From positions 1 through 16,400 of the forward strand of contig JAHFBR010000011.1 of the NCBI GenBank assembly GCA_023249955.1: a stretch of DNA of 16,400 bases, in the 5' to 3' direction. The notes under the pieces were generated by a model that searched no databases, was not told the origin of the DNA, and was given only the letters and a program-made list of their open reading frames with translations. This document shows positions 1 to 5,256 of the stretch, in pieces. Numbering within the stretch: position 1 is the stretch's first letter; every line of letters begins with the position of its first letter. A program made the position numbers and the translations under genes. This stretch comes from a bacterium. Its GTDB lineage: Bacteria > Babelota > Babeliae > Babelales > RVW-14.

Positions 1-786
1 CCCGTACTGTTTCTTGAGCTCTTCAGCTTTATTAAACGGTATCTTGAGCCCGATAGCAATATCATTGGTAAAGTGATTGCCCGCGATTGGCAAAACTTTT
101 GAATGCCTGATACGGCCGTCTTTATAAATTGCAAAGTCCGATGTTCCACCACCGATATCCAAAATGCCTACGCCCATCTCTTGCTCTGCAGGGGTCAAAA
201 CGGCAGCGGCAGATGCAAGCTGTTCCAGTACAATGTCTGCAACGCGTACCCCAGCAAGCTCGCACGACCGGATAATATTTTGTGCCGAAGCAACGGCCCC
301 GGTAACGATGTGGACCTGCGCTTCCAGGCGTACGCCGTACATACCCAATGAGTCAAACACAAACTCCTGCCCATCAACACGAAAATATTGCGGCAGCACG
401 TGCAAAATATAATGATCTTGTGGCAGCGGGATTGCTTTTGCCGCTTCAATAACGCGGTCGATGTCGTATTGCGTAACCTCGCGCCCCTTGATGGCCACCA
501 CGCCGGTTGAGTTGATGGACTGAATATGTCCGCCCGAGATGCCCACGCATGCGGCCTCCACTTTGACGCCGGCCATTGCCTCTGCCTGTGCCAGAGCCGC
601 TTTGATGGAGTCAACCGTGACGCCGATGTTAACGATCACGCCCTTTTTTAGTCCGTACGATGGGTGTTGCCCAATGCCCAGCACCTCCAAGGCTCCATTC
701 GAATTTTGCTGTGCAATGACAACAACAATTTTGGTGGTTCCTATATCGATAGCGGTGATTGGTTGTCCTATAATTTTTTTATTCAT
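1..786 (-). CDS. ftsA: Cell division protein FtsA (3' end beyond left edge)
   Basis: Actin-like ATPase that tethers FtsZ to the inner membrane and recruits the divisome. The 262 visible residues begin MNKKIIGQPITAIDIGTTKI, which holds the phosphate-1 loop (residues 12-20). The FtsA-specific 1C subdomain follows, with GGHIQS at 85-90 and a block HVLPQYFRVDG...GMYGVRLEAQVHIVTG at about 129-163. The phosphate-2 motif GILDIGGGTSDFAIY is at 207-221. The 1C block separates it from the paralogue PilM, which matters because pilus genes are nearby. The frame is open to base 1, so the C-terminal part and the membrane helix lie outside. The ATG at 784-786 overlaps the ftsQ stop (ATGA), and a purine-rich GGGGGAAGG lies just upstream inside ftsQ, so the two are probably translationally coupled. 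ftsZ would be expected further left; that is inference from the usual dcw order. Confidence 0.95.
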   Translation of the reverse strand, partial: MNKKIIGQPITAIDIGTTKIVVVIAQQNSNGALEVLGIGQHPSYGLKKGVIVNIGVTVDSIKAALAQAEAMAGVKVEAACVGISGGHIQSINSTGVVAIKGREVTQYDIDRVIEAAKAIPLPQDHYILHVLPQYFRVDGQEFVFDSLGMYGVRLEAQVHIVTGAVASAQNIIRSCELAGVRVADIVLEQLASAAAVLTPAEQEMGVGILDIGGGTSDFAIYKDGRIRHSKVLPIAGNHFTNDIAIGLKIPFNKAEELKKQYG

Positions 787-1601
787 GATCCCTTCCCCCG
801 TTTTGAAGGTTCGTAAAAAGAAACGATAATTTGGTCCTGAAGACGAAAATCAAACCCCAATAAAATTTTTTTTGATGATTTTAGCATCGCTTGTGTTACC
901 AGCTCCCTTTTGCACAGATCCTGAAAAAGCGGCCCCAGTGCCTTAAATTTATGCCGTGCAAAAAATGTTTTTTCCGTTGTTACAATGCGGCAGCGGCAGA
1001 GTGCTGATGTTGGCTGCAAAAAGATGGTGCTGGGGTTGTGGTACGTGATGGTATAATGCTGCCAATACGTTGCCGGAATCGAGCGAACAAATGCAAAGAC
1101 CCCGCGGTCAATCTTTTCTCCCAGCCAGCGTTCATGCATGGTGATGCGTGGCAAATCCTTCAGCTGCTGCGCCTCAAAAAGATCGGGCGTCAGCAGGCGC
1201 CGTTTATCGCCCAAAACATAGTTGTTGTTAATGACGCAAAAGGGCGTGGTGCCCATCACGGTCAGGTGCAAAACTTGTGCGCTGGAAAAATGCCAATCCA
1301 GTTTTTGGACGATCGGAAACGCCTTTTTGAGTTCGCGATAAAAAACCTGTGGGCTAAACTCCAGCATGCTGGTGCTGGTCTTGGTCGTTACAAACTCTTT
1401 GATTGCCTGCGCAACGCTTGGATTGGAAATGTTGCTGATCTCAAGCGCAATCTCTTTGGGTGTGAACAGGGCGTTCATCTGACTGCTGTAGGCGGCAACA
1501 ATTTTTTTGCTGACCACAACAAGTGGCGGAATTATCACCCCCGCCATGATAATCAGCACGATGATGCGCTTGTAGACCTTTTTTATTACTATTCTTTGCA
1601 T
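783..1601 (-). CDS. ftsQ: FtsQ/DivIB-like cell division protein
   Basis: Bitopic divisome protein that links FtsB/FtsL to the cytoplasmic ring. A short basic N-terminus (MQRIVIKKVYKR) is followed by one hydrophobic segment (IIVLIIMAGVIIPPLVVV). A POTRA-like region comes next, with the typical pattern of a helix ending in AFPIVQKLDW, a beta strand VLHLTVMGTTPFCVIN and then YVLGDKRRLLTPDLF. Length (272 residues) fits FtsQ. Sequence conservation in this family is weak, so the call leans on topology, the POTRA pattern and position directly before ftsA with an ATGA overlap. The frame extends up to an ATG at 1643, but that codon has no ribosome site. The ATG at 1601 has GGGA eight bases upstream and is preferred. 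Confidence 0.75.
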   Translation of the reverse strand: MQRIVIKKVYKRIIVLIIMAGVIIPPLVVVSKKIVAAYSSQMNALFTPKEIALEISNISNPSVAQAIKEFVTTKTSTSMLEFSPQVFYRELKKAFPIVQKLDWHFSSAQVLHLTVMGTTPFCVINNNYVLGDKRRLLTPDLFEAQQLKDLPRITMHERWLGEKIDRGVFAFVRSIPATYWQHYTITYHNPSTIFLQPTSALCRCRIVTTEKTFFARHKFKALGPLFQDLCKRELVTQAMLKSSKKILLGFDFRLQDQIIVSFYEPSKRGKGS

Positions 1602-1740
1602 GGTAGCATTCCCAAGAAAGGCATTGTTCATCATTCCCAGCATCAGCGTAGAAAAAAAATCTTTGTTTGTGCAATAATCGACGAGGTATTTTTTAAATAT
1701 GCCTGCTGGTAAGCATAAAATTGTTTTGTGGGGCTCGTAT

Positions 1741-1779
1741 CCTTCGAGACGCCCTTACGGGCTCCTCAGGACGAGCGGG
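1741..1779 (+). repeat. CCTTCGAGAC...CTCAGGACGAGCGGG repeat, short copy
   Basis: The unit starts CCTTCGAGAC, has a small central hairpin GCCC-TTAC-GGGC (1751-1762) and ends CTCAGGACGAGCGGG. The same end blocks recur at 12560-12569 and about 12636-12650 around a longer and different middle. This is an extragenic palindromic repeat type; similar TTCGAGA/CAGGACGAGCGG units are common in many bacterial genomes. Confidence 0.7.
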
Positions 1780-1802
1780 TTCTTTTTGCGCTCGGGTTTC
1801 TA

Positions 1803-1859
1803 CCCCGTTCGCCCTGAGCGAAACGATATTTTATATCGTGAAGTCGAATGGGTGCGAAC
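1803..1859 (-). repeat. Modular palindromic repeat, copy 1 (minus orientation)
   Basis: Read on the minus strand it has a left block GTTCGCACCCATTCGACT (1842-1859), a 21-base middle and a right block CGCTCAGGGCGAACGG (1805-1820). The middle holds a hairpin ACGATAT-aaa-ATATCGT. The same left and right blocks occur at 1876-1934 and 13373-13427 with different middles. Copies 1 and 2 lie head to head, so 1803-1820 and 1917-1934 form an 18-bp perfect inverted repeat that could extrude as a cruciform or fold in RNA. Confidence 0.85.
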
Positions 1860-1875
1860 GGCAAGAGAATATAAT

Positions 1876-1934
1876 GTTCGTACCCATTCGACTGCGCTCG
1901 TTCTTCGAACTCGCTCCGCTCAGGGCGAACGGGG
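1876..1934 (+). repeat. Modular palindromic repeat, copy 2
   Basis: Left block GTTCGTACCCATTCGACT (1876-1893), a 23-base middle with hairpin GTTC-TTC-GAAC, and right block CGCTCAGGGCGAACGGGG (1917-1934). The left block differs from copy 1 at one base and the right block is identical. The middle is unrelated in sequence but again contains a small hairpin. Confidence 0.85.
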
Positions 1935-2003
1935 GGTTGCGCGTCAAAATCAACAAATTCGAATTCCTGAGCAAACGTATCGAAGGGTCGTTTCTGCAAA
2001 ATA

Positions 2004-2032
2004 TTGCTGCCAGCATACCCTTCTGGTATCAT
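2004..2032 (+). promoter_or_regulatory. Probable sigma-70-type promoter of pilB
   Basis: A -35 box TTGCTG (2004-2009), a 17-base spacer and a -10 box TATCAT (2027-2032) preceded by TGG, giving an extended -10. Transcription would start near 2039, leaving a leader of about 30 bases that carries AAGGAG (2061-2066), four bases before the pilB ATG. Predicted from sequence only. Confidence 0.55.
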
Positions 2033-2070
2033 CATGCTGTCTTGTGGCCCAAATCAAATAAAGGAGCTCC

Positions 2071-3780
2071 ATGCTCACGGATAAACTTGGCGATATTCTT
2101 TTAGAGTTAAAACTTATTACGGCGCAGCAGCTTGCCGAATGTGTTGCTGAACAAAAAGAGACTGGCAAGCAGTTAGCGCAAATCCTGCTGGAGCGCAAAT
2201 ACGTAACCAAGGCCGATCTTGCCCGTGCGCTGTCCAAGCAGCTTGGGGTGCCTTTTATCGAAAAAATTACCGAACAGATGGTTGACCCTGCCGTTTTGGG
2301 CAAGGTGCCGCTCAAATTTTTGCGCCAGCACACCGTCATCCCCATCACGTACGAGGGCCAAAAAACCATCGCCACCGCCAACCCACGCGACTTGCAGCCA
2401 CTTGATGATCTTGCACTTTTGATGCAGGGCGAGGTGGTGTATGCCGTCTCCACCGATGAGCTGATTAACGACGCCATCAACAAGTATTATCCGCTCGAGA
2501 CCAGCAAAGAGATGCTTGAAGAGCTCAAGGGCGAAGCGGTTGAAGAGCTTGAGCTGAGTGCCGAGATGCTTGAAGAAAAAGACATCATGGAGATGGCCAA
2601 TGAGGCGCCGATTGTAAAATTGGTGAACCATCTGCTGATGCAGGCGGCCAAAGAGGGCGCATCCGATATTCACATCGAGCCCTTTGAACGTGAGCTGCGC
2701 GTTCGTTATCGCATCGATGGCAACATGTATCTGCGTGTAACGCCTCCAAAGCGCTATCAAGGTGCCATTGTTTCGCGTATCAAAATTATGTCCAAAATGG
2801 ATATCGCTGAAAAACGCATCCCGCAAGATGGTCGCATTCAGATCAAAGTTGCCGATAAACCGTACGACATTCGTGTGTCCGTGCTGCCAGCAAACTTTGG
2901 CGAGTGCGTGGTTATGCGTTTGCAAGATAGGACGCGAGGTATTGTTGAGCTGGAAAAATTGAATTTAAGCGAACGCGACTTTAAAACACTGTCGCATGTT
3001 ATCACGCGGCCCAACGGCATCATTCTGGTCAGCGGTCCCACCGGTTCGGGTAAAACTACCACGCTGTACTCCATTTTGCATCGGCTGAACCAGCCCGATG
3101 TCAAGATCATTACCGTTGAAGATCCCGTTGAATATACCATGAGTGGTATTAATCAGGTGCCCGTCAATGAAAAAGCAGGCCTGACCTTTGCAGTAGCCCT
3201 ACGTTCCATCTTGCGGCAAGACCCTGACGCCGTGCTGATTGGTGAAATTCGTGACGTTGAAACGGCGCAGATTGCAACGCAGGCTGCGTTGACCGGTCAC
3301 TTGGTGCTGAGTACCATTCACACCAACAGTGCCCCAGCAACCATCACACGCTTGTTGGATATGGGCGTTGAGCCGTTCCTGATCGCGTCATCATTGGTGT
3401 GCGTCATGTCGCAACGCTTGGTGCGCAAGCTGTGCCCCAAGTGTAAAGAGCAATACAAGCCGGACCAAGGCATGCTTGACCGTGTGGGCATCAAACAAGC
3501 AGAGGCACAAAAAATTACTTTTTATCGCCCCAAGGGCTGCGACGAATGCTTAAGCATGGGCTACAAAGGCCGCTTGGCAGTCTTTGAAATTATGGAAGTG
3601 AATGACGAGATTGCCAAACTCATTGTTCAACGCGCTGACGCGACGGTTATCCGCAAAAAGGCTCTTGAGGGTGGCATGACCCTGCTGGGTGCAGATGGCA
3701 TTCGCCAAATCAAGGCCGGTCTGACCACCATCGAAGAGGTGCTTTCAGTTGCCTACGTCGAAGAGCCGCTGGAAGAGTAA
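2071..3780 (+). CDS. pilB: Type IV pilus / type II secretion assembly ATPase (PilB/GspE family)
   Basis: Cytoplasmic hexameric ATPase that powers pilin or pseudopilin polymerisation at the inner membrane. Residues 1-140 form the N-terminal MshEN/T2SSE-N domain (LGDILLELKLITAQQL...LGVPF). The catalytic part has SDIHIEP at 198-204, Walker A GPTGSGKTT at 322-330, Walker B VLIGEIRD at 388-395 and the His box STIHTN around 414-419. A zinc-binding tetracysteine is present: CPKC at 455-458 and CDEC at 490-493. This, with the N-terminal domain, separates it from PilT retraction ATPases. Length (569) is normal. The start has AAGGAG four bases upstream and a promoter at 2004-2032. The C-terminal residues AYVEEPLE are repeated, at DNA and protein level, at the end of the next gene. 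The type IV pilus assignment over type II secretion rests on the pilO-pilP-pilQ operon at 12768-15529, so GspE remains a possible alternative name. Confidence 0.95.
   Translation: MLTDKLGDILLELKLITAQQLAECVAEQKETGKQLAQILLERKYVTKADLARALSKQLGVPFIEKITEQMVDPAVLGKVPLKFLRQHTVIPITYEGQKTIATANPRDLQPLDDLALLMQGEVVYAVSTDELINDAINKYYPLETSKEMLEELKGEAVEELELSAEMLEEKDIMEMANEAPIVKLVNHLLMQAAKEGASDIHIEPFERELRVRYRIDGNMYLRVTPPKRYQGAIVSRIKIMSKMDIAEKRIPQDGRIQIKVADKPYDIRVSVLPANFGECVVMRLQDRTRGIVELEKLNLSERDFKTLSHVITRPNGIILVSGPTGSGKTTTLYSILHRLNQPDVKIITVEDPVEYTMSGINQVPVNEKAGLTFAVALRSILRQDPDAVLIGEIRDVETAQIATQAALTGHLVLSTIHTNSAPATITRLLDMGVEPFLIASSLVCVMSQRLVRKLCPKCKEQYKPDQGMLDRVGIKQAEAQKITFYRPKGCDECLSMGYKGRLAVFEIMEVNDEIAKLIVQRADATVIRKKALEGGMTLLGADGIRQIKAGLTTIEEVLSVAYVEEPLEE
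3748..3775 (+). repeat. 28-bp direct repeat, left copy (3' end of pilB)
   Basis: This copy encodes VAYVEEPLE near the end of PilB. It matches 5028-5055 at 26 of 28 bases, including a 19-base exact run GTCGAAGAGCCGCTGGAAG (3757-3775). The two differences are silent third-position C/T changes. The copies lie exactly 1,280 bp apart and bracket the DUF4143 ATPase gene. Confidence 0.9.
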
Positions 3781-3802
3781 AATATCGATCAGTTCTTGTC
3801 TT

Positions 3803-3832
3803 TTGAGGGGTTTGTGCTAAAGTTAATATAAA
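3803..3832 (+). promoter_or_regulatory. Possible promoter of the DUF4143 ATPase gene
   Basis: TTGAGG (3803-3808), an 18-base spacer and TATAAA (3827-3832) lie in the 80-base gap after pilB. The -10 falls inside the loop of the inverted repeat at 3813-3847. The -35 is imperfect, so this is a tentative call. Confidence 0.35.
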
Positions 3833-3847
3833 ATCAATTTTAGCACA
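3813..3847. promoter_or_regulatory. Inverted repeat TGTGCTAAA...TTTAGCACA before the ATPase gene
   Basis: Perfect 9-bp arms (3813-3821 and 3839-3847) are separated by 17 AT-rich bases. The right arm abuts the ribosome site AGGGGAG (3847-3853). It has no T-tract, so a terminator for pilB is unlikely. An operator overlapping a promoter, or a hairpin that hides the ribosome site, fits better. Function is inferred. Confidence 0.45.
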
Positions 3848-3860
3848 GGGGAGCTATTTT

Positions 3861-5060
3861 ATGTATATCAAGCGTGATCTTGAGGAAGTTCTTTTGCGTT
3901 TTGCAAAGTTTCCAGCCGTTGCCTTGCTTGGCCCACGTCAGTCGGGAAAAACAACGATTGCAAAAAAGATCTTTCCGCAGCATCGATACGTTTCTTTTGA
4001 AGACCATCATGAGCGCTTCTTTGCTGCTGATGATCCTCGTGGTTTTCTTAAAAAATACGAAAATGAGCATGGGATCATCATTGATGAGTTTCAGTATGTT
4101 CCTCCGTTGCTTTCCTACCTGCAGCTTGATATTGATGAAAAGAAGCGCCAGGGTTATTACATTTTGACTGGCTCGCAAAATTTTTTGATGAATGAAAAAA
4201 TCACTCAATCGTTGGCAGGGCGCGTTGGGATTGTTGATCTGTACACCCTATCATTTAAAGAGTTAGAGCGCGCGGGCAAGCTTGCCCCGAATTGTGATGA
4301 TGTCATTGTGCGTGGCGGATATCCACGACTATTTGAACAAGACATTGATACGGCAGACTTTTATTCGTCGTACGTGCAGACGTATGTTGAACGTGATGTG
4401 CGACAGCTTCAAAATGTTGGTGATATCAACACGTTTCAACGATTTCTTGGTTTGTGCGCCGGTCGGGTTGGCCAAATTCTTGATTATCAAACGTTGAGCA
4501 ATGATTGTGGTGTTACCCTTGTTCAAGTTAAAAAATGGATCTCGGTGCTTGAAGCCACATATATCATAACGCTGCTGCAGCCATTTTATAAGAACTTTAA
4601 CAGGCGCCTTATCAGAACTCCCAAGCTTTATTTTCTTGATACCGGGCTTGCATGTTCGCTCCTAAAAATTTTTTCGCCTGACACGCTTGAGTCTCATCCG
4701 TTACGAGGAAACCTTTTTGAAAACATGGTGATAGCCGATCTTTATAAGCAGTATGCCAACATGGGGCGACGATCACCGCTGTATTTTTGGCGGGATCAAA
4801 ACGGACGGCTTGAAGTTGACTGTATTGTTGATCGTGGTATTAACCTGATACCCATCGAAATTAAATCAGGCCAAACGCTGAGCCCCAATTTTTTTAACGG
4901 CATTGCGGCATGGGCCGAATTGGCAGGTAGTGATCCGGCTCAAGGCTTTGTTGTGTATGGTGGCGAGAAAGAATCACACCAGATGAGCGCTGGGCATGTT
5001 GTCGGTTGGCGAGATATAAAGGATTTCGTTGCTTATGTCGAAGAGCCGCTGGAAGTGTAG
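3861..5060 (+). CDS. AAA family ATPase with DUF4143 C-terminal domain
   Basis: Member of a widespread family of mobile, often horizontally transferred ATPases of unknown biological role. Residues 1-130 are an AAA domain: Walker A GPRQSGKTT (24-32), Walker B IIIDEFQ (72-78) and sensor TGSQ (103-106). RGGYP (151-155) and YVERDV (175-180) are typical of the family's middle part. LYFLDTGLAC (257-265) and FWRDQNGRLEVD...IPIEIKSG (309-337) form the DUF4143 part, and its E-VD-EIK pattern resembles PD-(D/E)xK nucleases. The start has AGGGGAG seven bases upstream. The last residues, VAYVEEPLEV, copy the end of PilB, whereas family members usually end close after the GWRDIKDF position. The stop (TAG, 5058-5060) is followed in the same frame by a remnant of another DUF4143 ATPase. 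Recent rearrangement at this locus is likely. Confidence 0.9.
   Translation: MYIKRDLEEVLLRFAKFPAVALLGPRQSGKTTIAKKIFPQHRYVSFEDHHERFFAADDPRGFLKKYENEHGIIIDEFQYVPPLLSYLQLDIDEKKRQGYYILTGSQNFLMNEKITQSLAGRVGIVDLYTLSFKELERAGKLAPNCDDVIVRGGYPRLFEQDIDTADFYSSYVQTYVERDVRQLQNVGDINTFQRFLGLCAGRVGQILDYQTLSNDCGVTLVQVKKWISVLEATYIITLLQPFYKNFNRRLIRTPKLYFLDTGLACSLLKIFSPDTLESHPLRGNLFENMVIADLYKQYANMGRRSPLYFWRDQNGRLEVDCIVDRGINLIPIEIKSGQTLSPNFFNGIAAWAELAGSDPAQGFVVYGGEKESHQMSAGHVVGWRDIKDFVAYVEEPLEV
5028..5055 (+). repeat. 28-bp direct repeat, right copy (3' end of DUF4143 ATPase gene)
   Basis: Second copy of the pilB 3' end (see 3748-3775), fused in frame to the ATPase so that it ends VAYVEEPLEV and stops at TAG. Confidence 0.9.
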
Positions 5061-5195
5061 CAGAAGCTCTCGGCCTTCGAGGCCAAGTGGTCGAGTGCAA
5101 AAAAAGTTCAGGCACCTGCTGGATGGCACGAGCGTTATCCCGATGCATTGTTCACCGTGATTACGCCGGAGAATTATTTTGAGTGGGTGGGATGA
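5061..5195 (+). pseudogene. Remnant of the C-terminus of a second DUF4143-type ATPase
   Basis: Reading on in the same frame after the TAG of the intact ATPase gives QKLSAFEAKWSSAKKV..., then APAGWHERYPDALFTVITPE, NYFEWVG and a TGA at 5193-5195. The pattern F-E-x-K-W-S..KK...P..W...YP...F.VIT.ENY is the usual end of the other main DUF4143 ATPase subtype. It has no start codon or ribosome site of its own, and the matching N-terminal body is missing. It is therefore read as a leftover of an older gene displaced by the intact one. A TAG-readthrough extension is the alternative. Confidence 0.7.
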
Positions 5196-5204
5196 TAGGT
5201 TGAT

Positions 5205-5224
5205 GGGGCGCTGGATCGCGCCCC
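5205..5224. terminator. Hairpin between convergent genes, possible terminator
   Basis: GGGGCGC-TGGATC-GCGCCCC is a perfect 7-bp GC-rich stem. It sits 10 bases after the remnant's stop and 32 bases after the stop of the giant minus-strand gene. Its place between converging genes suggests bidirectional termination, but there is no T-tract on either strand. Confidence 0.4.
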
Positions 5225-5256
5225 GTATGACTTTAGTGCCAGCCTCTCTGTGGCTA

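Larger units (their letters stand above)
1602..2070. other. Gene-free repeat-rich region between ftsQ (minus) and pilB (plus)
   Basis: No coding sequence with family resemblance or a ribosome site was found in either strand. Short open frames here are translations of palindromic repeats. The stretch holds one repeat of the CCTTCGAGAC type (1741-1779), an inverted pair of a second modular repeat (1803-1859 and 1876-1934) and the pilB promoter (2004-2032). No convincing promoter for ftsQ could be picked on the minus strand. Confidence 0.7.

Noticed and set aside
1..786. PilM instead of FtsA for the left-edge actin-like gene
   Set aside because: The 1C block GMYGVRLEAQVHIVTG with HVLPQYFRVDG and the overlap with ftsQ identify FtsA despite the nearby pilus genes.
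1741..1934. CRISPR array
   Set aside because: The repeats are inverted, few and of unequal spacing, with no spacer-repeat periodicity and no cas genes.
1699..2104. Open frames on the plus strand upstream of pilB
   Set aside because: They translate the palindromic repeats and leader; they lack ribosome sites and overlap the pilB promoter and start.
2173..2925. 250-codon minus-strand frame inside pilB
   Set aside because: It is antisense to a strongly conserved ATPase gene and has no homology-like pattern.
5205..5224. tRNA or structured RNA gene in the gap before the giant gene
   Set aside because: Only a single 7-bp hairpin is present; no cloverleaf or other arms could be found.
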